Position numbers and translations under genes: made by a program. Source: Acanthacorydalis orientalis (lineage: Eukaryota; Arthropoda; Insecta; Megaloptera; Corydalidae). Taken from it: a stretch of DNA of 64,000 nt. The stretch lies in assembly GCA_034766995.1 (NCBI GenBank), contig CM068313.1, positions 20,910,512 through 20,974,511 on the forward strand, given 5' to 3'. How positions within the stretch are numbered: the stretch's first letter is position 1; every line of letters starts with the position of its first letter. Below, piece after piece: positions 1 to 12,461 of the stretch. The notes below the pieces were generated by a model, which worked only from the letters and a program-made list of their open reading frames with translations, did not search any database and was not told where the DNA came from.

Positions 1-220
1 TTCAACATTTAATCTATGAGTTAACATATATAAAATAATGAATAATTGCTGAATGATTCATTTCTTTTTTAACGATATTAATATTTGCGTGTATATTTTC
101 GAAATATCCGGTATATTTTCAAATATAAATTGTAAGTCTGATAATAAATAGAACATATTTTTTACTTTCATGTTTTATACAATCGTAGTGACGCACATTT
201 ATATGTATATACATATATAC

Positions 221-255
<35 letters not shown>

Positions 256-357
256 CTGAATACTTAATACAATGGCAAAAGAACAAATTTTAAAAGAGCT
301 TCTTCACAATTTATTGAAACTAAACAACTGCTTAAAAATTCTTTTGTATTATCTATA
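1..357. other. AT-rich spacer with a TA microsatellite
   Basis: No gene is visible. The main structure is an imperfect TA/TG tract at about 200-255, ending in roughly 15 pure TA units. The spacer ends at the 8-bp target duplication (358-365) of the hAT-like element that follows. Confidence 0.7.
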
Positions 358-365
358 CTCTAGAT
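358..365. repeat. left 8-bp target-site duplication of the hAT-like element
   Basis: CTCTAGAT lies directly before the left terminus; its partner CTTTAGAT at 900-907 differs at one base. Confidence 0.6.
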
Positions 366-899
366 CAGGGATAGGTAAAATTTCCTGTCCACGAACCACA
401 CGGACTTCTGTAAGGTTTCTCTAGCAGGCCACAGGTGAAAAATTGTTTTTACTTTCTGATACATGAGGTACTCAAATTAGAGGAAAGTATTGTGATCATT
501 CCAGGAATCGACTTTCTATTTTCAATGCATTTTCACAGTCGTTCCTAGCCTCTAGCTTTTCCGCCCAATAGGTTACATATTCAAAATAGTATCGGAAAGT
601 CAAGTGGTGTACATTCCAAATCTTTTTAGAGAAAAAAGACCTTTAGCGTACTAAAATTAATAAATAAAAATCACTATTTTCGACACAAACATACATTTAT
701 TTATTAATCTCACAAAAAATCAATACGTTCTGCAGGATTTGATGGAAGGGTAACTTGTTGCTTGTTTATATAATTTAACATTTTTGTGTTAAAATTTTTA
801 AAAAATACACTTTTGCACTTGTTTACACAATTTACACTTACGCACGGGCCGCACAAAATGTCGTCGCGGGCCGCATTTGACCTAGTTTGCACACCCTTG
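366..899. mobile_element. hAT-like non-autonomous DNA transposon
   Basis: The segment is bounded by related inverted ends. The left end begins CAGGGATAGGTAAAATTTCC. The right end, read on the minus strand, begins CAAGGGTGTGCAAACTAGGT and continues into a GC-rich stretch containing GCGGCCCGC and GCGGCCCG. A CA(R)GGGTNNNCAAACT start followed by GGCCCGC-type sequence is typical of hAT superfamily termini. Flanking 8-mers are CTCTAGAT (358-365) and CTTTAGAT (900-907), matching at 7 of 8 positions, the target-duplication length expected of hAT. The 534-bp interior has no open frame resembling a BED-finger/hAT dimerisation transposase; a 60-codon minus-strand frame at 710-892 is not recognisable. 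It is therefore a MITE-like or deletion derivative mobilised in trans. The TIRs have diverged, so the insertion is old. The family is inferred from the ends only. Confidence 0.65.
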
Positions 900-907
900 C
901 TTTAGAT
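900..907. repeat. right 8-bp target-site duplication of the hAT-like element
   Basis: CTTTAGAT lies directly after the right terminus and matches the left flank at 7 of 8 positions. Confidence 0.6.
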
Positions 908-1115
908 TATATTTATATCAATATATTTAGGAATACGAAAAAATTAAATCTATAAGAATTAAGGTATTTTAACTATAATTCTTATTAAAAGAAAGAATAC
1001 AATATATCTAAGTGATATTTTTAACGGATTTAAAATAATTCAATAATAAAAATGGAAATATGTATTAGTTGATTCTTATAAATGTTCTCTTCAGTAACTA
1101 TAAGTATGAAAATAA

Positions 1116-1163
<48 letters not shown>

Positions 1164-1530
1164 ATATATGTGTATGTAATCATGTATTTGAGTTTATTTA
1201 TAAATGAACATATATGAATGTTTATATCGTATACATGGAGTATGCTTTGACAACAGCCATTTGTCAGCACACAAGTACGAACCAAATTACACACAAAATC
1301 TGCTTTATGCAAAGTAAACTTTGATTTTTGATTTGGAATGCATGCGATGAAACTCGATTTTTGTAGATATTCTAGAAACGTTTCCGCAGTAGTAACTACG
1401 TCGTGTTACAAACAGAAATCAATATGCGTTTGAATTATTTTCAGTGTACACTGTTTTTCGTTTACAAAAAATATTTTTTTGCAAAATGAAAGTAAAGTTC
1501 TTTTCAGCTCATAATCACACACAGACATAT

Positions 1531-1561
<31 letters not shown>

Positions 1562-1920
1562 ATGTATATATAAATAAATTAATAAATTATAAAAAACATA
1601 AAATTCAAATACAAGATTAACTTAAACATTGTATAATTTCTTTATTTGAGCGTATCTACTCAAGTAATGTTACTAATTTTTCACTATTATTACATTTTAA
1701 TTAAATTAAAATCATATCAATATCAGTTATATTTGATTTTATTTCATCAAAAATTCTAATACGTCTGTTTAATATAGGAGGTTGTATTTACGATGAAATG
1801 GACGTGCTTTTATCTAATTTTAACAAAAAAATAATTTTTAATATAAGAGTACAAATGAACAAGTTTTAAATAATTTGTGTAAATAATTGGTAATCTTTAT
1901 AAAACAAGTGGACTTCTCCT
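908..1920. other. AT-rich spacer with microsatellites
   Basis: No gene is supported. It contains a (TA)n tract running into a short (TG)n tract (about 1118-1162) and an interrupted TA tract (about 1526-1568). The rest is AT-rich sequence with stops in all frames. Confidence 0.7.
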
Positions 1921-2300
1921 TGTGATGATTACGCTTACCTTCTCCCCGAGAGGAGACTTTACTACCCGTTCGATAACATTTGCTTTCCACTAACAAATAA
2001 CAGAAATTAATAAAGTATATCCACAAATAATCTGAGTAAAATATAAGTTGTATTTTTTTATTAAGAAAGTTTATAAAAATAAACAACATAATACAACTTT
2101 AAAATGTATAACAATTATTTACTCTAAAACTTCAGTGAATACAATATTTTAAATAAATTTCTTATCAGTTTTACACTGAAATCGTATACCCTTTTTCATT
2201 GTACCTCGCGAGAGAGCTACATATATGTGATTGATTACAACTAATCATAACAAATACCATGCGATATTCATCAACCAATCAGAACACGAATAAAATTTCT
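1921..2300 (+). repeat. dispersed repeat family, copy A
   Basis: This is one of three copies of an unrecognised interspersed repeat in the window (others at 53826-54145 direct and 30188-30550 inverted). Shared landmarks in order: a GC-richer leader around CCCGAGAGGA and ACTACCCGTTCG; a block reading ACAAATAACAGAAATTAA then CACAAATAATCT; GTTTATAAAAAT; CTTCAGTGAATACAATATTT; TTTTACACTGAAATCGTATA; a GCGAGAGAGCTAC block; and a final CATCAACCAATCAGAACACG. It has no convincing open frame or tRNA-like A/B boxes, and neither terminal inverted repeats nor a target duplication could be assigned. It could be an LTR or UTR piece of a larger element, or a MITE with ill-defined ends. The outer boundaries are approximate. 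Confidence 0.65.
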
Positions 2301-2344
2301 AAAGTGTGTACGAGACTGAATTTTAATCATAGAAAAATACATAA

Positions 2345-2348
<4 letters not shown>

Positions 2349-2421
<73 letters not shown>

Positions 2422-2423
2422 CA
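2349..2423. repeat. long (TA)n microsatellite
   Basis: About 75 bp, essentially pure TA with one G interruption. It sits between the end of repeat copy A and a second short segment (about 2484-2515) that resembles the copy's terminal unit, with CCAATCATAACACAAATAAAA against CCAATCAGAACACGAATAAA. The tract may therefore have grown inside the repeat. Confidence 0.85.
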
Positions 2424-2936
2424 TAATATGATTATTTATCGATTACCATGGATACATTCCATAGATTATTTTTATCTCTTTCAGCCAATCATAACACAAA
2501 TAAAATTAACGACGCAGAACGATTTTTAGTTATAGAGAGATTTAAATATATGCTATTTTATTAAAAGAGTAGTTGTATCTATTCAATATAGTCATTTTCA
2601 AAATAAATAGCAGTGAATCTAAGATAATGTAAAAATTAATATTTGAACTAATCGGTAATCAATACATTTATAATGTTTTATTTTACTTGAATTTATAATC
2701 AATGTTATATTTATTTTTTTAAGATTTTGACTTATTTTATTCTTTTTATGATGTGAATATAGTTACAAATATCAGATTTAAAATATTTTATTTTTAAAAA
2801 AACTTGATTTCATACATTTTATTTTTTGTTTTTAATCAAGTCCTCAATATAAAAGTATAATAACATGAAATTGTTATTTTTAGACAATATTAATAAAAAA
2901 ATAAGCTTTTCTCGCTTTATATATATATATATACAA

Positions 2937-2987
<51 letters not shown>

Positions 2988-3470
2988 TAATATTTTATTA
3001 CGAAAACTAGAATGAAAAATTTTAAATTTTCAATTTAAATACACTTTTGCAAAGGAATTTGCATTATCGATTACCTGAAAGTTCAACTAGAATCTATGAT
3101 ATAAATAAAGATCTCAAGACTTTGAATTAGCAATAGACAGACAACGTTTCAGAAGAAGATTATCAGCGTTGAATGTGAGATATTGGAATGAATCCTCAGA
3201 GATTTGAAGAGACCGAAAAGTATTGACTGGTATAACAGAGACAATTTGAAATTCATTGAATTGACTTGTATGAATGTAGAATATAAAGAGAAGATTTAAA
3301 GTAAATGTACTTTCATTCCTTTAAATTGTATATATGTATGTGTGAGCTTGTAAAATGTTCTTGTAAACATATGGACACAATTTTAAGTTGTATGGAATGG
3401 TGTTTAGAATTTCCGCATTGTTACAAGTATGTATGAGATACTAAAAACTATAACGAAAATATATCGCTTA
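2424..3470. other. AT-rich spacer
   Basis: No coding signal is seen. It contains a compound (TA)n(CA)n(TA)n tract at 2918-2984. Between 3060 and 3300 the base composition is slightly less AT-biased but there is no open frame or recognisable element. Confidence 0.65.
2918..2984. repeat. compound microsatellite (TA)n(CA)n(TA)n
   Basis: Two TA blocks flank about 20 bp of alternating CA. The junctions suggest a CA tract nested in, or derived from, TA by point mutation and slippage. Confidence 0.85.
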
Positions 3471-3479
3471 CATTAGTAT

Positions 3480-3800
3480 CTATCTGACTGACTGTTGGTT
3501 CGTGGTACTTCGTTGCTACAAAGTTTGTTGTGTACTTTACCGACTGATTCCAATGTGGCGGCAAGACACGCTTGACAAATCTTGAATTATTCATAAATCA
3601 AATTTAATATGCAAACTTTAGGTTTTGGCGGCGGGTCGATCGCGGCACAAGATTTCCTAAACATTGTACGAACTCGGGCCATGAATGAGTGTAAACAATG
3701 TGCTCCGTTAAATTGTGCCTTTGTACGCCCGATATTCGTGAGTGTTATAAAAGTATATGAGGGTAAATCCGTCACCAAAGCTATAAGATGAGTTTACATG
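3480..3800 (+). other. higher-complexity island with a weak exon candidate
   Basis: GC rises well above background, with GGCGGCGGGTCGATCGCGG near 3630-3648. A + strand frame is open through 3609-3788. Within it, an acceptor-like CTTTAG (ending at 3621) and a good donor GTGAGT (3738) would define a 116-bp exon at 3622-3737. The predicted peptide has a Gly-rich start (GFGGG) and a CKQC...C motif but matches no family I recognise. The same stretch includes TGTAAACAATG, a forkhead-like site overlapping a Sox-like site, so a conserved enhancer is an equally good reading. The opposite strand is also open at 3587-3778, which reduces the case for coding. Confidence 0.3.
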
Positions 3801-4968
3801 TAGATAAATTCGTCACAAACTTATTTGATATGTGCGTGAGAATATTTGTTAACAATGTTTTAAATTAAATTTTAAATTACGTCTTGGTACTTTTTTTTAG
3901 AATTCTTATTAAGATGTACGCTTTTGTCTGATTTCTACTTTTTCACTTTTTTTGCATGAATAAGTTTCAAATTATAAGAAAAGTATTTTTCTTTTTGTCG
4001 TTTCCATAATTAAATATTCAGTGACATGAATAAATATTTGGATGTATACTATTTTCAACTCATTTTTTCGTTTGTTATTTTTTCCTTATGTTTTTAATTT
4101 GTTCTTTATACACAGTATTAAGTTGACAACACGAATACTTGATGAATAAAGAAATACATATTCCAGTATTTATATTCTATTATATTTTTCAATGTCAAAA
4201 CGAAACAAATTTTGTAATTTTTTAGATATATTATTTCTTTTATCATTGATTTTTTTAAAAATAGTACCTAAAAGTTACTTTATTTATCTTTTAAATAATT
4301 TTGTAGTACAAAAAAATTACAATTATAAATCCTTATTTAAATTCTTAATTTTATAAATCTGTATTCTAAAGTTTACTTAAACTTCAATAATAAATATGAT
4401 AAAGGTATTTGCTTAAAGAGAAAATTTTATCACATTATAAAGAAAAACGAAACAACAATTTGTTTTATCAATTAAATTCTGCAAAACTAAAATAAACGTT
4501 TCGACGTTAATTTCGTATAAAATAATCACAGGAATTTAAAAGTTTTGTAAATCAATAAGGATTTGAGTTGTAACGAAACATCGTTTACGAATTAAAACTC
4601 GAAATAAAGTTGTATTTTCACTGAATGAATATTTAATTAGGAAAGAGATTCGATCGGAATGATTTTTTTTAATCGAATGTGATTCTATAATATACTAACT
4701 TATCAGAACATTCAGTGTATTTTGGCGGAAACTTCTGTTAGTGTGGCACTAAAACTGTCAGACTTATCTTCCCTACAATCAGCTAAGATAACATTATGGG
4801 ATATGTGTGCTTTTGTGTTGGGGATATAAAGTATTTATGACGTCGTATTTTCTTCAGCAAAGGTTTACTTTATCATTTTTACGAGATGCTTGATTTTTTC
4901 GTGTAAAATATGCAAATTTTTATACGTTAAATCATTTTATATATCCGAATTTAAATAATTAGTTTATT

Positions 4969-5011
<43 letters not shown>

Positions 5012-6480
5012 CAAATTTTAAATATTATATGTTTTTACACAATTGGTTATTTTTAATTTTTTTAAATATTTCGTAATTTAAATTTAAACATTAAAAAACA
5101 AATATCTTTGAAAATATGACAAATATTTTTTTGTCATCTTAATTACTATGATTTAATACATATGAATACATATAAATAGCATACAGATTTATGTTACTTA
5201 ATACATGTTAGTACAAATATATATGTGTATATATATATATATACAAGAAAAATGAAACGTAAAACTTATAAAATATGATAAAGTAATAAACACTATCTCA
5301 TGACTTCTAGTATATTTGAAAGTCATGTTGAAAAATCATTAATTGAACATTGAATATATATTTTTACGTTGAAAACTTTGTTTTAGGTAAGTCAAATTTT
5401 ACATTTCGTTATTAAATGAATGTAATTAATTTAAAAATTATAACATATCCATACACCGTACTTTCAATGATAAAATTAAAAGTAAGAACATTATAAAATA
5501 AAATTACACACGAGAGAGGAAAGTAATTAAGATTCATATATACAGTTAGTCCTGTGTATATGTTTACGTTTATTTAATTTATTTATGCAGAGGTAAAAAT
5601 CAATTATCATGCAAGTTGGTATATTTTAAAGCAGAATCGTATTTGAGACCATAAGAAAATAATTTAATTTTCGAAACGTAGAGCACGATTTGATCGTTTT
5701 TCTCTGTATAAGATGATTCTATTAAGTCATTAGATTATTCGTGAAAACAGCTGATGCGAGCATCAACATTGACGGTGAAATAATCTTCCGTTTCCGCTTA
5801 ATACATTTTCATGACCTTTTAACGTTATCCCAGTCAGTTCACTCATCTAGAGATTTCATTTTTCGTTCTACAAATGGAATGATAATAGCAGTGCTCTCAA
5901 TTTTCCATTATTTTACTTGCTGACCATTGAAAGCAAATTTCCACTACATTAATGTCAACTGAATACAGTATATAATTGACTTATAGTATTGATTGATAAC
6001 GAATTCTAAATATTATAACTTGTATATATAAACTTTTAAATAGTGAAGCTGTATGTGAAGAGTTATATTTTAAAGTGTTCATAAAATTATCGTATGACAA
6101 TTTAAAATCTTGCTTTTTCAAAACAAGAAAACAATTGTTATTAAATTTATAAAGAAAATAATTTATAGGAATTATTTACTCATGATTTTACATCATTAAA
6201 TAATTTTATATTTGATGATTACAAATATTTATTTTTACAATGATTTGATCACTTCATTCAATTTATCATTAATAAGAAGATATAAAAAAATGTTTCCTTT
6301 TGTTTAAAATTAAATAACAAAATATTTTTAAACTATTATTAAAAAAGAAGAATGAGAAATATTTTTACAAAATTATATTTACCCTTTTTATAAATAATAA
6401 AATTATATAAATGCTGAATTATAGTAAAACAGAATAAAAAGAAATAAACTGGAAAAACTATTTGTTTTTTTTGTACACTT
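3801..6480. other. AT-rich spacer with two mild islands
   Basis: There is no gene I can support. TA tracts lie at about 4972-5008 and 5219-5244. A less AT-rich patch at 4690-4870 holds GATA-like and CRE-like (TGACGTC) words, and another lies at about 5730-5930. A 60-codon frame at 5741-5923 has no family resemblance and is probably chance. Confidence 0.6.

Positions 6481-6483
<3 letters not shown>

Positions 6484-6529
<46 letters not shown>
6484..6529. repeat. (TA)n microsatellite
   Basis: About 46 bp of pure TA, followed by a degenerate TATG/CATG tail to about 6560. Confidence 0.85.
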
Positions 6530-6531
<2 letters not shown>

Positions 6532-6639
6532 TTATGTATGTATGCATGTGCATATATGTTTATAGATAAACAGATAAAAAACGTTTATTTTGAAAAGTGT
6601 ATTTCACTTCATTTATATATTACGAAAGTGTAACAGCGA

Positions 6640-7060
6640 TCTTTAACCCTCGATCAATGTTTCAAAGATGATGACACATGTCCGTTTTGATCGCAGCTAC
6701 AAATAACAGTAAAAATTTCCACGAAATTCTTCCGACGAAAAATTACATGAGCTTGGTCGAAGGTCCAACATATCCGTTCCAATGTCGGTGTGCGGCAGTG
6801 TGTGTATATATGAACATTTATCGTGGTTGCGGAAGTGCTATCTTTTTCCAGCCAGAGAGTGAAAAGCGTCGAGCTATAAAATGGTACTCTGCTAATGAAA
6901 GCCAGTGCCATTAATGCCGCCGCCTGCTGCGCTTACATACTCAGAAGACCTCGATTCAGTGGGCCCGTCAGGTTCCTATCGCAGAGGATATAGAGAGCGT
7001 TCGTATCCGTTATGGGTGATTTCTACTACGCCAAATCACCGCAGGGGTTTGACGGAAATG
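6640..7060 (+). promoter_or_regulatory. GC-richer island with a TATA-box-like core promoter
   Basis: This is one of the least AT-biased stretches of the first 25 kb. It contains GCTATAAAATGG (TATA core at about 6876-6882), and about 25-30 bp downstream a CCAGTGCC (6902-6909) close to the arthropod initiator consensus around CAGT. Immediately after comes ATTAATGCCGCCGCCTGCTG. A + strand frame from ATG 6914 to 7154 starts with Met-Pro-Pro-Pro-Ala-Ala and is Ser/Arg/Tyr-rich for about 50 codons before decaying into AT-rich codons, so the last part is not coding-like. No protein family is recognised. Possible readings are a promoter with a short first exon, or a conserved cis-regulatory element. 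The TATA and initiator spacing is the only positive evidence for the first. Confidence 0.35.
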
Positions 7061-7195
7061 GTTTTCAAAAAATTTTTGCACAAATTATTTGTCTATAAAA
7101 TTTTTGATAAAATGAATTATGTTTTCCCGCATACTAAAAATTACATACTTATGTAAATCGATTACTGATACATATACATACGGAATAAACACTAT

Positions 7196-7241
<46 letters not shown>

Positions 7242-8352
7242 ACTTCATGTACAAATTGTTTAACTAAATAAAAAATTTCTAGAGAAAAAACAATACATTT
7301 TTTAAAGCAAACAAATTATTTTTCTGATTGTACAAATCTACCAACAATTTCGGATATATTAAAACACTTTTCATTTCCCTCACTTCAATTTTTTTTATAT
7401 TATAGTTCCAATTATATGGTACAAAAGATATAATTTTTCGGCATATATTTTACTAAAAATAAAATTACTACATATTAATAATATACTAGTAAAGTAAATT
7501 ATTATTTTTTTCCATTAATAACAAATTCCATAAAATCTTCATTATATGCACTAAAATTAACTTTATATACTTAGTACTTTCAACTTTCAAATACTTAAAT
7601 TAACATTTATGATCAGTAATTTTAGACGATAGTTCTTGAACAACTTTAAAGAATCTTATTTCTATTGAAAATCTTTACAAAATTGTTATTGTATACAATT
7701 TGAAATTTATCTTAACGACTTCTATAAATTAATAACTTCCCATTCTATTTTTTTCTTAGCAAATGTTTGACAATTGAATAATATTTATTTTGATTATGGT
7801 TCATATCCATTTCGATGACAATACTATCATGTTGAAATTATGGAAGCACGAAAAATCCAAAAGGATAATTTTCTTATTCACTGTCTTAAAGAATATTTTT
7901 GCAGAAAATACTTATCCTCGGAATTTCTGTCAAAAGAACAATTTGTGCAAGATAAAGACTACAGAAGGAACGAAACAACAGATCAAGTACCATTTTTGAA
8001 ATATATTCGATTTTTCGAGTAGTGGCATATAGATAAATAAACATAAAATTGAGGAAAATCAAAGATTCGAGGCTTTTTTACTTGCTTTTCAATTTCATAT
8101 TTTTATATAAACCGTTTCAGTTAATTTTTTGACTATAAGTACGAAAATAATCATAATAGCTCTATCCATAATCCAAATAAAATTAATATTACCTTTTCTA
8201 TCATCCACTTTTATTATCTTATTTTTAATAACAATGTACATAGGACATTAATAATATTAATTACTGTTTATCATAAATGTAAATCGTAGAGAACATATAT
8301 ACAATTTATTGTATTTACATTCTATTATCATTTAACGAAATACATTCAATAA

Positions 8353-8424
<72 letters not shown>

Positions 8425-9619
8425 ATGCAAAATTTTAGAGTATTAATATATTGTTTAAATTTGTTTTATTTGTCAGTGAATAGTTAATCTCAATAAGGAT
8501 ACAGATTATTGTAAATAATATTAATCAATATTGTGTAATATATCGTTTGTAGCTTAATTGTCATATTTTACATAGGTGGTCTAAAGCAACTATTATAATA
8601 GTTTATCAGTAATGTAGTATTAATTTCATATATTTCAGTTCAAATTTAACAACATACTATTAAATTTGCAAATAACCAATCTATAGCAAATTAATAAATA
8701 ATTAATTTGTATATTTAATTTTATATATATATATATATTTGTATCAAAAACGTTTTTGGCTTAAATTAGATTTTAATGTGAAAAGTCAATTGAATACCTA
8801 TCAAAACTTTTTCTCTCGTGTTTTAAAACGTATTTATCTCAAAAATAAATTAATACAAATTTATAATTATTGACACTAAAGAATAAAACAAACGTGTAAT
8901 GCATTTAACAACGAGCAGATTGTTCATTAAATGTTTCATAATAATACTGTGTTCAATTAATTTCCCACTTCTAAGAAAAATAAGTAGACAGTCAATAGAA
9001 CACTGAAAATCAACGTATAGAAAATACAAAAACAGGTGTATCAATTTCTTCTCGAACATCTACTTAAGAGTTTTCCCATTCAGCCGAGTATCTTTGTGAA
9101 GTTTCGCTTTTACTATGTCGTGCTATTGTTTTTCGAATGTGATTAATTTTCAAGCGGTGTTGAATGAAAAGCTGTTTTAAATAGATTCACTCATTCCGGA
9201 TACCTATTTTACCTAAAAGACGAAATGGGATTAAAGATTTTCAATGACTAGACGAGAACGCCTATATGTGTTTTCAAAGAAATTTTGTTCGAGATAATGA
9301 GTATCAAAGAAATTCGATAAGTGATATTTAAATTTCTCAAGATTCTATTTATTAAATGATAACAAAAGTTGTTTCTGGTTTATCGTTAAAATAACGATAT
9401 TTTAATCAATAATCATATTTTCAAAACGGCGAATATAAATATTTTATTAGAGTCTAATACTTATAAAACAATATATTTTGAATCTTGATAATTTCTATAA
9501 AGAATTGGAAATAAATTAATTCGTAAAATATATAGCATCTATTAAAAACTATTTAGAAACAATAATGTCACATGATGAAATATTATTTTTTTCTTTTCAG
9601 ATTTTCAATGTCACACAAC

Positions 9620-9620
<1 letters not shown>
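7061..9620. other. AT-rich spacer
   Basis: TA tracts lie at about 7197-7241, 8355-8426 and 8720-8740. A slightly GC-richer patch at 9060-9300 lacks an open frame. Two overlapping + frames near 7790-8020 lack any family resemblance; I do not call a gene. Confidence 0.6.
8355..8426. repeat. long (TA)n microsatellite
   Basis: About 72 bp of TA with a single TT interruption near 8411. Confidence 0.85.
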
Positions 9621-9622
<2 letters not shown>

Positions 9623-9707
<85 letters not shown>

Positions 9708-9727
9708 TTATATATATATTTATATTT
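9623..9727. repeat. long interrupted (TA)n microsatellite
   Basis: About 105 bp of TA with several TTTA interruptions. It gives false Ile-Tyr open frames in several registers. Confidence 0.85.
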
Positions 9728-9779
9728 ATGAGTATAGGAGTTTAGTTCTGATCATTTTCTTTCATTATTAGTAAAAGCT

Positions 9780-10000
9780 CTTTTGTTATATCTACAGACA
9801 AGTAAGGTTAGACGAAAGGTATTCGGAACAATAGCAGTTATATGAAACCAAGAAACGGACCATGAAAAACCTCAATCAAGACGATTGGGCGAGAACCGGA
9901 CTGTAGTTCATGAGTTTTCAAATAGAAAGGGGTAGACCAAACCGAGTTTACCACAAACTTCTATGTCAGTACAGCTATACACATATTTATACACACAAAA

Positions 10001-10062
<62 letters not shown>

Positions 10063-12370
10063 AAGTATTTACGCATATATTATAATTTATATCTTTGAAT
10101 AGTTTCACGAAATATCAATGTTAATAAATCATCAATATTCGTTACATTTTCTGCGAAATGTTATGAATAAAAATATATAAATACAAGCGGAAAATACCTT
10201 TATAAATAACTTTGTTGTAATAAATAAATATAAACGTTGCTACATAGAAAATAGTGAAATACATCATTTAATAAACAGGTAATATAATAGACTGAAATCT
10301 ATTAATCAAATTCTTATAAGAACTCTCAATATACATTTATGACATATTTGATGTGATTCAATTTATTGTATTAATTTTTATGTACTATTGTTCAGTTTTT
10401 TAATAAGGGAAATAGTGCAGATTTTTTGTTTTATATTATAAAATCTGTAAAAAAACTTTTCGATTGAATCTAATAAAATATTGATAACTAGAAATATATT
10501 TAAAATACTTTATTTTTTAACATTGTCAATAAACTATTTTGCATATTAATTGAGAAACGTATCTATTTATTTAATCATTAATAGAAGCCTTATTAAATGT
10601 TAATTTTTTACATTACAAAATAAATTTGAGTAGAAAATACATCTTTAGTGAGATACATTAGAAAGATTCGTCTTTTTCTTGGGTATTTGTAAGTAAAAGT
10701 ATTTGAAAATAAATTCTATAAGTAAAAGTATATAATTATACATGTATTGTTTTTTTATATAAACATTGAAAGAATTTAATACAACAATACTATTGAAAAA
10801 ATAACAGGTTAGAACTGAGAATCAAATCATTGTTTTAGAAATTAATAAAAGGTGTAAAGAAGCATTAAATAAGAATTTAAAAACTAATATTCTATATTTG
10901 ATACTCATTCAGGAAATAGAATAAAAACCTTACTGAGTAAATAAATAAATACTATTTAGCAATATATAAATATATATATATACATTTTCTTTTCCCAAAT
11001 TTTTATTCGATTATTCAATTTTTTTTGCAAAAGATACCTGTGTTTCTTTTAATGTCGAATGTTAGAATTTTTAATAAAATAAAAATACTATCGTTGAAAA
11101 ATATGATCTTCTTTATAATATATGAAAATATTATAATCATTATAGTAAAATAACATAATAAATGAATATTAAAATTAATTCAGATAAAAGGATTACATTT
11201 ATTGACTAATAAGAGAAAACAGCTTGCTGTTTTTTTGTACAAACATTAAAATATACATCTTAAATTAATGTTTATTTTAAAAATTACTTTGCAGAACTTG
11301 GAAAAAATATAAATTCAGTAATTTAAATATACATAAAATGGGTTTTAAGTATGCATTAACGAACACTCTTCCGTACAATCTGGTTTCGAAGTATTTAAAA
11401 AAATAATAAAATTAATCTCAGACAGATATGATCTAAAAAAATGTAATTTTTAAATACGATTTATATTATTACCGTGCACAGAATGCAAACGCTACCTAAC
11501 TAGTACTATTTTGTATACAATGGTGTTAATAATTGTGACTGTGGAGCATAGTTTATGGTTATCATATTTGCTTCGAGTTCTCTTAGCTTGCAAAATTCAG
11601 AGTGCTAGTAAGCATACAAACAAGTGCTACATGATCATATGCACGAAAATCCTACATGCAGTTTGTATACCCACATCATTGTTTACCATGTATTATATAA
11701 GTGATTTAATTACAGAACGATGTTGTGTCACTTATGAATATTAGATTTGGTGAGCACGTATGAAACTTATTCATATGTAAGTAGGTAAATATTTTCTTAT
11801 CATATAAATGCTATTTCACTATCATTTATGTTCATTAAATATCTTTTATATGTTCATTACATAATAAATTCTCTTCTGCGTGCCAATTAACTATGTTTAC
11901 CTTCTTAAATAAGCATTAGAGAAAAAGGAGACTCGCGATTACACAGTAAATAAAGACATTTTTTAAACGAAATATTTAATAATTAATTTTTGATTATTTA
12001 GATAATACCATAAGTATTTGAATGACGATTCTATCAATCTCAGAGCGCTAATGTACAGAAATAACATCATTTCAAAAATTAGCATAAGCAATTATCAAAA
12101 TAATTAATAATCAATATATAATGATCAAAAAAAGATCAATGATCAAATAGTTTGATAAAAATAAAAAAATCACAGTATTAATTTATGAAAACAAAAACAA
12201 ATTAAAGTTAGCATTACGTATTAAAAACAGATGTCTATTTCACAAAATAAGAATAATTTTTACATGATCATAGATAATTAACAAGATAACAAATTATTAA
12301 GGATAGAAACTTTATTCTTAATACTTCACGCCTGCTTTATGTATTTATACATTAATTAGTTCTAATTGTC
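9780..12370. other. AT-rich spacer
   Basis: It contains a (CA)n/(TA)n compound tract (about 9990-10060) and otherwise AT-rich sequence. Small islands of normal complexity at 9790-9960 and 11460-11750 show no supported gene; the 77-codon + frame at 11511-11744 has no family resemblance. Confidence 0.6.
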
Positions 12371-12374
12371 TATC

Positions 12375-12378
<4 letters not shown>

Positions 12379-12459
<81 letters not shown>
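12379..12459. repeat. long pure (TA)n microsatellite
   Basis: About 80 bp of uninterrupted TA, one of the longest pure tracts in the window. It is expected to be length-polymorphic and able to extrude as a cruciform. Confidence 0.9.
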
Positions 12460-12461
<2 letters not shown>

